From positions 1-64,000 of the forward strand of contig JAIBEK010000014.1 in the NCBI GenBank assembly GCA_019459145.1: 64,000 nucleotides of DNA, written 5' to 3'. Positions within the stretch are counted from its first letter, which is position 1. Every line of letters begins with the position of its first letter. A program made the translations under genes and the position numbers. Positions 29,779 to 38,886 of the stretch are shown here, in pieces. The notes under the pieces are model-generated. The model saw only the letters and a list, made by a program, of their open reading frames with translations. It was not told where the DNA came from and made no database searches. This stretch comes from Arenimonas sp. Lineage in GTDB: Bacteria; Pseudomonadota; Alphaproteobacteria; Rhizobiales; Rhizobiaceae.

Positions 29779-30090
29779 ATGCCCACTACCCATCTTATCG
29801 TCGAGACGCCGCTCCCCCGCCCTTCGGATTACCGGCTGTTCCAAGATGCCCCGGCCCCCCAAGGATACGAAACCGCCTATTCCTACTTCTCCCGCACCAA
29901 CCCGGAAGCGTTCTGGCTTCTGTTCGACCCCGTGACAGCCGTTGCGGAGGAACACCCAGCTTTGCTTGAATTGACCCAACGGAATGGGCTGGAGGCTGCC
30001 GAGGTCGAAGCTCCGACCGCTGTCAGGGAGTTCGGTGTGGAGAAGACCTTGGCCTTTCCTGTGAAGGTCCTGAGGCGCTTCTATCGGTAG
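29779..30090 (+). CDS. hypothetical protein, 103 residues
   Basis: No family recognised. It is a soluble protein with many aromatic residues (YETAYSYFSRTNPEAFWLLF). AGAGGAACCCTAG precedes the ATG, a good ribosome-binding site. It is the last gene of the island, ending 115 bases before the tRNA-derived att site. Confidence 0.55.
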   Translation: MPTTHLIVETPLPRPSDYRLFQDAPAPQGYETAYSYFSRTNPEAFWLLFDPVTAVAEEHPALLELTQRNGLEAAEVEAPTAVREFGVEKTLAFPVKVLRRFYR

Positions 30091-30120
30091 AGCGCTGGCC
30101 GAGAGCGCTGGGTACGCACT

Positions 30121-30143
30121 CTGGGTACTTTATTGGGTACTCA
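30121..30143 (+). repeat. right arm-type repeat, candidate integrase-binding site
   Basis: Matches 17893-17915 at 22 of 23 bases and in the same orientation. A third TGGGTAC unit is at 30109-30115, so the right end has three units and the left two. It lies 62 bases inside the att core, a normal spacing for arm-type integrase sites. Confidence 0.75.
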
Positions 30144-30204
30144 GTTTTATCGCCGTCGTCGCAACTGACTGATAATCAAAGGACATTAGTGACACGAAAG
30201 GGAA

Positions 30205-30280
<76 letters not shown>

Positions 30281-30388
30281 ATACCATGGGTCCGGCAGTG
30301 CCGGTTCCGGGACCCTGTCGGACAAACTGTCCGGCGGGGTGGCGGCTTATTACTTCCGGTGTTCGGAGATGGCAAGCCGAAAAATGCA

Positions 30389-30417
30389 GGCTCGGAAACT
30401 TTTTCGTTTTCCGAGCC
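30389..30417 (-). terminator. terminator of the TIGR02300 gene
   Basis: A 10-base-pair stem (GGCTCGGAAA with TTTCCGAGCC) with a 9-base loop. Read on the minus strand it is followed by TGCATTTTTC. It begins 14 bases after the stop codon of the minus-strand gene. Confidence 0.8.
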
Positions 30418-30430
30418 TTGAAAGCGTCGA

Positions 30431-30817
30431 TCAGACTTCGTCGTCGTCGCCGGTGACGCCGATGATGCCGGTCATGTCGTCGTCGTCATCGTCTTCGTCG
30501 GCTTCGAGGAAGGTGTCGTCGTCATCGTCGTCGAGCTCGACATCGTCGTCGCCGATATCGGGGATATCGTCATTGCCGCCGTTGTCGTCTGCGTCCTCGA
30601 GCGAGACGAGTTCGACCTCGGTGTTTTCGGCGTCGACTTCAGCCACCTCTTCCTCTTCCGCCTTCTCCATGATCGTGGCGACCGAGGTCTCCTCGAAATA
30701 GGAAAGCGGCCAGGATTTGCCGGTGTAAGGCGACACGACCGGATCCTTGTTCAGATCGTAGAATTTCTTCCCCGTGTCCGGGCAGGTGCGTTTGGTGCCA
30801 AGTTCTGCTTTCGCCAC
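30431..30817 (-). CDS. TIGR02300 family (FYDLN acid) protein
   Basis: A 128-residue protein of the alphaproteobacterial TIGR02300 family. It has the conserved N-terminus AELGTKRTCPDTGKKFYDLN and KDPVVSPYTGKSWP, then a very acidic tail with long Asp runs from about residue 80. The GTG start at 30817 is favoured, since AGAGG lies about 8 bases upstream; a TTG two codons earlier also fits. The function is unknown. It sits beside tRNA-Ala and upstream of cmk, as in other rhizobia, except that aroA is missing in between. Confidence 0.9.
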   Translation of the reverse strand: MAKAELGTKRTCPDTGKKFYDLNKDPVVSPYTGKSWPLSYFEETSVATIMEKAEEEEVAEVDAENTEVELVSLEDADDNGGNDDIPDIGDDDVELDDDDDDTFLEADEDDDDDDMTGIIGVTGDDDEV

Positions 30818-31202
30818 TGTCAAAGCCTCTTGAAGTCCTGAAGAATATACCGGCGCGTGCGGTCAATCCGGTCTTACCCGGTCAAACTGTTAGCGGGTCC
30901 CCATAGTCGTTGCAATCTCTTCTGTCAAAGGCAAACTTCGCGCGCCGGCACCCGGCTTTTTGACGGCTCGGGGATGACCCTCCCGCCGCTATGTGTTAAC
31001 CAGCGCGAAAATAGCGTCGGCGACGTCGGACGAAGCCCATCCTTCGCCCCCGGCACCGCCAAGGGCGCACCCAATTCCGCCGCCGGGAGACCTTCCGCCA
31101 CGACAATGTCGGGCAGCCAGACCGGGACGACCGGGGCCAGGGATCCGGGGACAGGTTGGCCGGGCGGCGCACTACAATCGAATTCGGGCAAGGCAGAGCT
31201 GC
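30818..31202. other. intergenic region where aroA would be expected
   Basis: About 385 bases between the divergent TIGR02300 gene and cmk. They hold both promoters. I checked all frames for AroA motifs and found none. No small gene or RNA was recognised. The G/C-rich stretch 31040-31190 has open frames on both strands, but none has a start site or known family. Confidence 0.55.
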
Positions 31203-31841
31203 ATGACATCTTTTACCATCGCCATCGACGGGCCGGCTGCGGCGGGCAAGGGAACCCTTTCGCGGCTGGTCGCCGAGCATTACGGCTTCCATCATCTCGA
31301 TACCGGCCTGACCTACCGTGCCGTCGCCAAGGCGCTGCTCGATGCCGGCCTGCCGCTGAACGACGAGGCAGTCGCGGAAAAGACGGCACTGGAGATCGAA
31401 CTCGCCGGGCTCGACCGCTCCGTTCTCGCGCAACACACCATCGGCGAGGCGGCATCCAAGATCGCCGTCATGCCCGCCGTGCGCCGCGCCCTGGTCGCCG
31501 CCCAGCGCAAGTTCGCCGCCAGGGAGCCCGGCACGGTGCTCGACGGCCGTGACATCGGCACTGTCGTCTGCCCCGACGCGCCGGTGAAACTCTACGTCAC
31601 GGCCTCGCCTGACGTGCGCGCCAGGCGTCGTTATGACGAGATCATCGCCGGCGGCGGTTCGGCGGGATTTGACGCGGTCTTCGCCGATGTGAAGAAGCGC
31701 GACGCGCGCGACATGGAGCGCGCCGACAGTCCGTTGAAACCTGCGGACGATGCGCACTTGCTAGACACGTCGGAAATGAGTATAGACGCGGCATTCCGGG
31801 CGGCCCGAGACATCATCGACGCTGCCTTGAAGACAGATTGA
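31203..31841 (+). CDS. cmk: (d)CMP kinase
   Basis: Phosphorylates CMP and dCMP with ATP. The protein has 212 residues, with the P-loop GPAAAGKGT at 10-18, the [11 protein letters not shown] nucleotide-binding segment, [15 protein letters not shown] and the RARRRYDEI lid. ATG 31203 starts the conserved [17 protein letters not shown]; longer frames upstream are not supported. It is followed by rpsA, as in many bacteria. Confidence 0.96.
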   Translation: MTSFTIAIDGPAAAGKGTLSRLVAEHYGFHHLDTGLTYRAVAKALLDAGLPLNDEAVAEKTALEIELAGLDRSVLAQHTIGEAASKIAVMPAVRRALVAAQRKFAAREPGTVLDGRDIGTVVCPDAPVKLYVTASPDVRARRRYDEIIAGGGSAGFDAVFADVKKRDARDMERADSPLKPADDAHLLDTSEMSIDAAFRAARDIIDAALKTD

Positions 31842-31888
31842 ACTGCGGAACCCGGCTCGCCGGGGTCCTTGACCGAACCAGCCGATAT

Positions 31889-31930
31889 GATCGTCCCCGC
31901 GCCGGACAGCCCTTTGAAGGGCGGACGATC
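31889..31930 (+). promoter_or_regulatory. structured leader upstream of rpsA
   Basis: An outer 8-base-pair stem (GATCGTCC with GGACGATC) encloses an inner hairpin GCCCTT-TG-AAGGGC at 31909-31922. It ends 71 bases before the rpsA start. Ribosomal protein leaders are often folded like this for autogenous control; that role is inferred only. It could also serve as a cmk terminator, although there is no T-run. Confidence 0.45.
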
Positions 31931-32001
31931 TGTCAGGCTTCGTTAAACTCGAACCCCCCGGCGCATACCGCGTCCTTGATTGGATGCGTTTAGGAGATTT
32001 C

Positions 32002-33705
32002 ATGTCTGTTTCTACTCCCTCGCGCGATGATTTCGCGGCAATGCTCGAAGAGTCCTTTGCCAAGACCGATCTGGCAGAAGGCTATGTAACCAAGGGCATC
32101 ATCACGGCCATCGAGAAGGACGTCGCCATCGTCGACGTCGGCCTCAAGGTCGAAGGCCGGATCGCGCTCAAGGAATTCGGCGCCCGTGCCAAGGACGGCA
32201 CGCTCAAGGTCGGCGACGAAGTCGAAGTCTATGTCGAGCGCATCGAAAACGCTCTCGGCGAAGCCGTTCTGTCGCGCGAAAAGGCTCGCCGCGAAGAAAG
32301 CTGGATCAAGCTCGAAGCCAAGTTCGAAGCTGGCGAGCGCGTCGAAGGCGTCATCTTCAACCAGGTCAAGGGCGGCTTCACCGTCGATCTCGACGGCGCC
32401 GTAGCCTTCCTGCCGCGTTCGCAGGTCGACATCCGTCCGATCCGCGACGTCACCCCGCTGATGCACAACCCGCAGCCCTTCGAAATCCTCAAGATGGACA
32501 AGCGTCGCGGCAACATCGTTGTCTCGCGTCGTACGGTCCTCGAAGAGTCCCGCGCCGAGCAGCGTTCTGAAATCGTTCAGAACCTCGAAGAAGGCCAGGT
32601 TGTCGACGGCGTCGTCAAGAACATCACCGATTACGGTGCGTTCGTCGACCTCGGCGGCATCGACGGCCTGCTGCACGTCACCGACATGGCATGGCGTCGC
32701 GTCAACCATCCGTCGGAAATCCTGTCCATCGGCCAGCAGGTCAAGGTACAGATCATCCGCATCAACCAGGAAACCCACCGCATCTCGCTCGGCATGAAGC
32801 AGCTCGAGTCGGATCCGTGGGATGGCATCGCCGCCAAGTACCCGGTTGGCAAGAAGATCTCAGGTACCGTCACGAACATCACCGACTACGGTGCATTCGT
32901 CGAGCTGGAGCCGGGCATCGAAGGCCTGATCCACATTTCGGAAATGTCCTGGACGAAGAAGAACGTTCATCCCGGCAAGATCCTTTCGACCACGCAGGAC
33001 GTCGACGTTGTCGTTCTCGAAGTCGATCCGTCCAAGCGCCGTATCTCGCTCGGTCTCAAGCAGACCCTCGAGAACCCGTGGCAGGCATTTGCCTACAGCC
33101 ATCCGGCCGGCACTGAAGTCGAAGGCGAAGTCAAGAACAAGACCGAATTCGGCCTGTTCATCGGCCTCGAAGGCGACGTCGACGGCATGGTTCACCTCTC
33201 CGACCTCGACTGGAACCGTCCGGGCGAACAGGTCATCGAGGAGTTCAACAAGGGTGACGTGGTCAAGGCCGTCGTTCTCGACGTCGACGTCGAGAAGGAA
33301 CGCATCTCGCTCGGCATCAAGCAGCTCGGCAAGGATGCCGTCGGCGATGCAGCCGCTTCGGGCGACCTGCGCAAGAACGCTGTCGTCTCGTGCGAAGTCA
33401 TCGGCATCAACGATGGCGGTATCGAAGTGAAGCTCGTCAACCACGAAGACATCACCTCGTTCATCCGTCGCGCCGATCTCTCCCGCGACCGCGACGAGCA
33501 GCGTCCGGAACGCTTCTCGGTCGGCCAGACCGTCGATGCCCGCGTGACCAACTTCTCCAAGAAGGATCGCAAGGTCATGCTGTCGATCAAGGCCCTGGAA
33601 ATCGCTGAAGAGAAGGAAGCCGTCGCACAGTTCGGTTCGTCCGACTCGGGCGCTTCGCTCGGCGATATTCTCGGCGCGGCTCTGAAGAACCGCGGCGGCG
33701 AATAA
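32002..33705 (+). CDS. rpsA: 30S ribosomal protein S1
   Basis: Binds mRNA and helps start translation. The 567 residues contain six S1 repeats, the last four with the clear pattern ITDYGAFVDLGGIDGLLHVTD, ITDYGAFVELEPGIEGLIHI, KTEFGLFIGLEGDVDGMVHL and NDGGIEVKLVNHEDITSFI. ATG 32002 follows TAGGAGATTTC; an ATG six codons upstream is also open but poorly placed. It lies 160 bases after cmk and ends in a strong terminator. Confidence 0.98.
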   Translation: MSVSTPSRDDFAAMLEESFAKTDLAEGYVTKGIITAIEKDVAIVDVGLKVEGRIALKEFGARAKDGTLKVGDEVEVYVERIENALGEAVLSREKARREESWIKLEAKFEAGERVEGVIFNQVKGGFTVDLDGAVAFLPRSQVDIRPIRDVTPLMHNPQPFEILKMDKRRGNIVVSRRTVLEESRAEQRSEIVQNLEEGQVVDGVVKNITDYGAFVDLGGIDGLLHVTDMAWRRVNHPSEILSIGQQVKVQIIRINQETHRISLGMKQLESDPWDGIAAKYPVGKKISGTVTNITDYGAFVELEPGIEGLIHISEMSWTKKNVHPGKILSTTQDVDVVVLEVDPSKRRISLGLKQTLENPWQAFAYSHPAGTEVEGEVKNKTEFGLFIGLEGDVDGMVHLSDLDWNRPGEQVIEEFNKGDVVKAVVLDVDVEKERISLGIKQLGKDAVGDAAASGDLRKNAVVSCEVIGINDGGIEVKLVNHEDITSFIRRADLSRDRDEQRPERFSVGQTVDARVTNFSKKDRKVMLSIKALEIAEEKEAVAQFGSSDSGASLGDILGAALKNRGGE

Positions 33706-33730
33706 GCCTCGACACCGCTGAAATGAAAGA

Positions 33731-33765
33731 GCCCGCCGGTCACCGACCGGCGGGCTTTTCTTTTT
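33731..33765 (+). terminator. Rho-independent terminator of rpsA
   Basis: A 10-base-pair perfect stem (GCCCGCCGGT with ACCGGCGGGC), a 5-base loop, then TTTTCTTTTT. It starts 26 bases after the rpsA stop codon. Confidence 0.93.
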
Positions 33766-33805
33766 GATGAAGCAAGGGGTCAGGCGTGCCCCGCTGCCGG
33801 CGCGC

Positions 33806-35674
33806 TCAGGACCAGCCGGCCATGCGCCAATAGAGATCATTCGGCGTTTCGCCCTCGACCGGCGCCGCGATCGGGCTCGCCTCCTCGTCGTCGCTCAGGT
33901 CTTGCCGGGCGCCGGGTTCCGGCTGGTCCTCGGTCCCTGTGTCCTCGTCGCCTGGCTCTTCCGCAGAGCCCTCGGCGTCCCCATCACTCGCTTCTTCGCC
34001 CTGCTCGTCACCGAAGCGATGTTTCAACTTCTTCCGCTCGGCGAGTTCGTCGTCGGCGAAGAGATAGTTGATCAGCGGCAGCGGTACGCCTTCGCGTCCG
34101 GTGACGGCCTGACGTTGCAGGGAAATCTCGGAATCGACAAATTCGGGCGCGGGGCCCTCCTCCGGCGATATTTCACCTTCGACGCTTTCAGCATTGGCGG
34201 ACGTGCTCTGCAGCTCTTCGGGCGCGCCGTCGACAGGGCGCTCGGCGGGCCCGGCCTGCTCGCCGATGTCGTCCTGGCCGGCGGTGAAGCGGATTTCCTG
34301 CGGCGCCTTCTCATCCTCGGCGCTGCCTGCCTCTTCAAGGTTGAACACGCGCGCCGGATCGGGGTCGACCTCCCCCTCTGCCGGCAAAGGCGGCGGGAGA
34401 AGCGCCTCGGCGCCGCTCGGATCCTCCTCCGTCCAACCCTTGAGGACGAAAAGCGTCTCCGTCTTTGCTGCCGCCTTCGGCTGGTCCGGGGTATCCGGCT
34501 GTTCCTTGCCTACTTCCCCGGACGACTTGGGGGTGATCGGACCAGCCTCTTCGGCGTGTGAAGCGATTTCGGAGGGAGTCGGCCCGGCTTCGGCCTCGAT
34601 CATTTCGGCAAGGATCACGCGCGCACCTGTCGCGGCGGCTTCGCCGGACTTTTCGGCGCCCGCCTTCGTCGGAGCCACGGGCGCATCGGCCTCACCGACA
34701 CGCTTGCCGTCGTTGCGTGCCGCGAGCTCCTTCGGGAGATCGATACCATCACTGCCCCGGTGGATCTCGGGGGTTGCCAGGTCTGCCGGCAGACGTGGCT
34801 CCGGGCGTGCTCCGCCATGGGTCATGGCGGCCTGCAGCGCGCGGGCCGCCGCGAGCTTCAGCGCCTTGCTGGACCGCTCGTCCGGCATGCTGAAAAGCCT
34901 GCCGCGCGCAACCGGCGCCATCGGGTCGTCGGGCTCCTCGCCATCGAACCGCATTCCTTCACTGAGCGTCGCCTGCGGCTCCAGCGCCTCCTGCGGGCGA
35001 GCCGGTGCGCCGCCCGGCTGCGCCTTGGGAGTGCTTGGACCACGAGCGGGGTTCATGGGTCCCGCAGCGATCGGGGTGGCAAGGGGCACTGTCGCCGGGC
35101 GGTTTTCTCCGGCATTCTGTCGATAGGACGTGATCACCGAGCGGGCGGCAAGATCCTTGTCCTTGGTGCGGTGAAGCTCCAGATAGATCGCAAGCGTTGC
35201 CGCTTCCGGCCCGGCCGGATTGCGGAAGGCTTCCATCAACGTGCGCAACTGCAAGCCGCCGAACATCTGTGACAACTGCCGCTGGACCGATTGCCGAGCC
35301 TGCGGCGCCAACTCGCCCAGCGCCTGGACCAAACGGCCGATATAGGCCCTCGGGGCCTCTCCTTCCAGTCGCTCCATGCCGAGCCGAGCGCCCAGCAGGT
35401 TGACCAGCAGGGCCAGGTTCTCCGACACCTGCTCTCGGCCGGACAGCATGAGAAGGTTGAGGCGGCCGGCGATCGCCGCGTTCTGCTCCAGTGCGTTTGC
35501 CGCCTGCGGCACCGAAGGCCGCGGCCGGACCGCTTCTTCGGCCGCACCGTCTTGCGCAGCGCGCGGATCCTGAAAGGCAATGGATGAATTGGTAACGGCG
35601 TTGACCGGAGGCAGCATGGCAGCTCCCCATCCTGCAATTGGCTGAACGTTCACTGGCAATAACGGTTCGCTCAT
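33806..35674 (-). CDS. large acidic protein of unknown function
   Basis: A 622-residue protein. Residues about 60-190 look folded and helical (IAGRLNLLMLSGREQVSENL, LVNLLGARLGMERLEGEAPR, LATLAIYLELHRTKD in part). The rest is low-complexity, rich in Ala, Pro and Glu and strongly acidic. The C-terminus NDLYWRMAGWS is well formed and may be a short docking motif. Codon use is normal for the core genome, and no long frame on the opposite strand has recognisable motifs. I do not recognise the family. It is convergent with rpsA. Confidence 0.65.
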   Translation of the reverse strand: MSEPLLPVNVQPIAGWGAAMLPPVNAVTNSSIAFQDPRAAQDGAAEEAVRPRPSVPQAANALEQNAAIAGRLNLLMLSGREQVSENLALLVNLLGARLGMERLEGEAPRAYIGRLVQALGELAPQARQSVQRQLSQMFGGLQLRTLMEAFRNPAGPEAATLAIYLELHRTKDKDLAARSVITSYRQNAGENRPATVPLATPIAAGPMNPARGPSTPKAQPGGAPARPQEALEPQATLSEGMRFDGEEPDDPMAPVARGRLFSMPDERSSKALKLAAARALQAAMTHGGARPEPRLPADLATPEIHRGSDGIDLPKELAARNDGKRVGEADAPVAPTKAGAEKSGEAAATGARVILAEMIEAEAGPTPSEIASHAEEAGPITPKSSGEVGKEQPDTPDQPKAAAKTETLFVLKGWTEEDPSGAEALLPPPLPAEGEVDPDPARVFNLEEAGSAEDEKAPQEIRFTAGQDDIGEQAGPAERPVDGAPEELQSTSANAESVEGEISPEEGPAPEFVDSEISLQRQAVTGREGVPLPLINYLFADDELAERKKLKHRFGDEQGEEASDGDAEGSAEEPGDEDTGTEDQPEPGARQDLSDDEEASPIAAPVEGETPNDLYWRMAGWS

Positions 35675-35891
35675 GCGACCGGACTTTCCCGTCGACGACG
35701 ACGGCGCCTTCGAGGAGGGGCCTGCCCTATCCTTGATCCCGTACCCTGCGGCACAAGTGTTAATAAAGGGTTAACCATAATCGCGACGTCTTGCCTTGCC
35801 GCCCAAGGGGGCGTCGCGTACAGCTTTTAGCCAAAGCCGATCCCGCACGAGCGGGTTCGCTGCCCGACAACAGATCGCCGGATGCTGCCCG

Positions 35892-37289
35892 ATGAACAAC
35901 CAGAATCCCATTCTGAACACCGACAGCTACAAGCTCGGGCACTATCTGCAATATCCCGAGGGCACGCGGGCCATCTCCAGCTACATCACCACGCGCGGCC
36001 ATTCCTACAAGCCGGAGGTGATGTTCTTCGGCCTGCAGATGTTCCTGAAGGACTACCTATCGCAGCCCGTGACGATGGCCGACATCGACGAGGCCGAGGA
36101 GTTCGCCACGCTGCACGGCCAGCCTTTCGATCGTGCGGGCTGGTTGCGTGTAGTGAACACCCATGGCGGCCACCTGCCGCTGCGGATCGAAGCCCTGCCG
36201 GAAGGGGTCGCAATCCGGCGCGGCGTCCCGGTGATGCAGGTGGTCAATACCGATCCCCAGCTTGCCTGGCTGACATCCTACATGGAAACGGCCCTCTTGC
36301 GCGCGGTCTGGTATCCGTCGACGGTCGCGACGCTCTCCTGGCGCCTGCGCCAGACTATCCGGCCATTCCTCGAGCGGACTTGCGATCAAGCCGACCATCT
36401 GATGGCGACCATGGTCAGTGATTTCGGCGCCCGGAGCACGACGAGCCTGGAACAGGCTGCTCTGGGCGGGGTCGCGCATCTGGTGCATTTCCAAATGTCC
36501 GATTCGCTGCCGGCGATCCGCCAGGCGCGCCGCTGTTACGGGGCCCTGATGGCCGGCCGCTCGGTGCCCGCCTCGGAACATACGACGATGACCGCCTGGG
36601 GACAGAGCCGGGAGACGGACGCCTATTCCAACATGATCGACCGTTTCGGCCGCTTCGGCGCCTATTCGGTCGTCTCGGACAGCTACGACCTGCACAATGC
36701 CGTTTCCGAGATCTGGGGCAAGACACTGCAGACCAAGGTGAGGGCAGCCGGTGCCATCTTGATCGTCCGCCCCGATAGCGGCGATCCGATCGACACGCCG
36801 GTCCAGGTCGTGGCCCAACTGGCCTATGCCTATGGCACCCGCCTCAATGGCAAGGGTTTCAAGGTGCTCGACGACACCGTGCGCGTCATCCAGTCGGACG
36901 GCGTGACGCTGCAGGACATACAGATGATCCTGGGACGCCTGGAAGGCATGGGCTTTGCTGCCGAAAACATCACCTTCGGCGTCGGCTCGACGCTTCTGCA
37001 GAAACTCAGCCGCGATACCCTGTCGTTCACCATGCTCGCCAGCGCCCTGCAGGACGATGCCGGCGCCTGGCACGATATCGGGCGGCGACCGGCCAATCCG
37101 CGCGAACGCCCCCTGGCGGCCGGTCGTCAGGCCGTCGTGCGCGACGGAACCGACATTCTTGCCGTTCCGCTGGCCGAGCTGGGACAACGAGAAAACATGT
37201 TCAAGCCCGTCTGGCAGGACGGACAGCTTCTGAAGGATTGGGGCTTCGAAGAGGTTCGCCAGAACGCCGCTGCCGCCATGCGGCCTTGA
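35892..37289 (+). CDS. nadV: nicotinamide phosphoribosyltransferase
   Basis: Converts nicotinamide and PRPP to NMN, a short salvage route to NAD+. The 465-residue length and the motifs fit the NadV/NAMPT family: NTDSYKLGHYLQYPEGT, DFGARSTTSLEQAALGG, VPASEHTTMTAWGQSRE, VSDSYDLHNAVSEIWG, and the phosphate-binding ILIVRPDSGDP starting near residue 290. ATG 35892 begins the conserved N-terminus. It is flanked by genes of unknown function, so no pathway operon is visible. Confidence 0.93.
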   Translation: MNNQNPILNTDSYKLGHYLQYPEGTRAISSYITTRGHSYKPEVMFFGLQMFLKDYLSQPVTMADIDEAEEFATLHGQPFDRAGWLRVVNTHGGHLPLRIEALPEGVAIRRGVPVMQVVNTDPQLAWLTSYMETALLRAVWYPSTVATLSWRLRQTIRPFLERTCDQADHLMATMVSDFGARSTTSLEQAALGGVAHLVHFQMSDSLPAIRQARRCYGALMAGRSVPASEHTTMTAWGQSRETDAYSNMIDRFGRFGAYSVVSDSYDLHNAVSEIWGKTLQTKVRAAGAILIVRPDSGDPIDTPVQVVAQLAYAYGTRLNGKGFKVLDDTVRVIQSDGVTLQDIQMILGRLEGMGFAAENITFGVGSTLLQKLSRDTLSFTMLASALQDDAGAWHDIGRRPANPRERPLAAGRQAVVRDGTDILAVPLAELGQRENMFKPVWQDGQLLKDWGFEEVRQNAAAAMRP

Positions 37290-37292
37290 ACG

Positions 37293-37652
37293 TCAGGGCG
37301 AAACGCTCCTGAACATGCGATAAAGGCCGTTGTCGTCGGAATTGACCGCAGAGATCTGGTCCGAACTGTCCGGGCGCGGCTCGGTATGGTCCTCGCCAAG
37401 CGCATCAAGCCAGGTGGCCGGCACGTAGGCCTTTTGCGCCGCGGCCGGGGCCGGCGGGTCCTCTTCATCGTCCCACAGGATACCCATGGGGGCACTCGTA
37501 GCGGGACTGCCGGCCTGTTCGAGCCAATGGCTGAAGATCTCGCCGACGGCGCCGTTTTCGCCCGCCGAATGTGCTTCGGCCTGGCTCGCCGCGCCCGTCC
37601 GGGCTACGCTGTCTGCAGGTTTTGTCGATGCTTCCATCATGGTCGCATTCAT
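37293..37652 (-). CDS. small acidic protein of unknown function
   Basis: A 119-residue acidic protein, low in complexity apart from GEIFSHWLEQAG and TWLDALGEDHTEP. It ends in NGLYRMFRSVSP, which recalls the end of the large acidic protein at 33806-35674 (NDLYWRMAGWS). That shared pattern may be coincidental. No family recognised. It is convergent with nadV, with the stops 3 bases apart. Confidence 0.5.
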   Translation of the reverse strand: MNATMMEASTKPADSVARTGAASQAEAHSAGENGAVGEIFSHWLEQAGSPATSAPMGILWDDEEDPPAPAAAQKAYVPATWLDALGEDHTEPRPDSSDQISAVNSDDNGLYRMFRSVSP

Positions 37653-37785
37653 GTCTGTGGTCTTGTTTCCGTGGTCCGGCAGGATGCGCCGGATTCGTTA
37701 ACAAATGCTGCGCAGGCCGGCCGCCATTGCCAGCCGCGACCGGAAGCTCCATCATTTCGCCAGGACAAAATCGTGACCGGATGAC

Positions 37786-38112
37786 ATGAGCTTTCGCCCG
37801 CCCTCCTCCTTCAGCCCCACCAATGGCACGGGCCTGCTGGCGCTGGACTACGAGCTTGCCGCCGAGAAGGCCGATGCGCTTGGCCGCGCCGGCCGGAAGG
37901 TGGAGGCTGCCCTCGCGGCCCTGGCAAAGGCCAGGGCGGAGGGTGTCGATCCACAGCGCACCCACGTTCTCATCGACCAGGCCGCCGAACTGGTCTGGGC
38001 GTTCTTCATCCAACGGGAGATCTGCGGCTTTCACAGCCCGTCGGATGCCGTCGAGCGCTATCGGATCCCGCCCGAGGTGCTGGCTCGGGTCGGCGCCGGG
38101 CCAGGACGCTGA
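37786..38112 (+). CDS. DUF6665 family protein
   Basis: A 108-residue helical protein with the family's central segments LDYELAAEKADALGRAGRKV and LIDQAAELVWAFFIQREICG, followed by YRIPPEVLARVG. The function is unknown. It is convergent with rnd. Confidence 0.75.
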   Translation: MSFRPPSSFSPTNGTGLLALDYELAAEKADALGRAGRKVEAALAALAKARAEGVDPQRTHVLIDQAAELVWAFFIQREICGFHSPSDAVERYRIPPEVLARVGAGPGR

Positions 38113-38152
38113 GACAGTTCCTGGCCTTCGGCACTACGGGAGCCCAAGATAA

Positions 38153-38782
38153 TCAGCTATGGGCGAAAATGTCGGTCTCTTCCCAGCCGAGCAGATCGAG
38201 CTTGGCGCGGGTCGGCAGGAATTCGAAGCAGGCCTTGGCATGCTCGATGCGGCCATCACGAACCAGCCGCGCGGTCTGCTTGTCGCGCAGCGCATGCAGG
38301 TAGAGGACGTCCGAGGCCGCATATTCGAGTTGTGCCGGCGACAGAATTTCGGCCGCCCAGTCGGACGACTGCTGTGCCTTGGAAATGTCGACCTCCAGCA
38401 TTTCCTTGAGATTGTCCTTGAGGCCGTGGCGGTCGGTATAGGTGCGGCTGAGGCGCGATGCGATCTTGGTGCAGAAGACCGGGGTAGTGGTGACGCCGAA
38501 GGTATGGAAGAGCACGGCAATGTCGAAGCGGCCGAAATGGAAGATCTTCTCGCGGCTCTGGTCGGCGAGCATGGCGACCAGGTTCGGCGCCTCCGTCTGC
38601 CCGGCCGCGATGCGGATGACGTCGGCGGTTCCGTCGCCCGGCGACAGTTGCACGACGCACAACCGGTCGCGGCGCGGCACGAGGCCCAGTGTTTCCGTAT
38701 CGATGGCGATCGCCCCGGTATAGCGGGCCGCATCGGCCGAGGAAATGTCACCTTCGTGATAGCGAATCGTCGCTGCCATCAT
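38153..38782 (-). CDS. rnd: ribonuclease D-type 3'-5' exonuclease
   Basis: A 209-residue DEDDy exonuclease: Asp28 and Glu30 in AIAIDTETLG, the FHFGRFDIAVL motif, and YAASDVLYLHAL near the end with Tyr and Asp of the fourth motif. It consists of the exonuclease domain only, without the HRDC domains of long RNase D, as is common in alphaproteobacteria. It probably trims the 3' ends of tRNAs and other stable RNAs. The second ATG, three bases in, has the better spacing to GGAG. Confidence 0.92.
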   Translation of the reverse strand: MMAATIRYHEGDISSADAARYTGAIAIDTETLGLVPRRDRLCVVQLSPGDGTADVIRIAAGQTEAPNLVAMLADQSREKIFHFGRFDIAVLFHTFGVTTTPVFCTKIASRLSRTYTDRHGLKDNLKEMLEVDISKAQQSSDWAAEILSPAQLEYAASDVLYLHALRDKQTARLVRDGRIEHAKACFEFLPTRAKLDLLGWEETDIFAHS

Positions 38783-38886
38783 TGTCTCCAGATCGCATTC
38801 AATGTCGTTGCCGCCGGCTATAACCGAAAGGCGGTCAAATCACTACCGCTTTCCTCGCTGCGCGTCGCCGAGCGCCGGTGCCCTAT

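Noticed and set aside
30818..31202. Remnant of aroA
   Set aside because: None of the six frames shows EPSP synthase motifs, so the gene is absent rather than degraded here.
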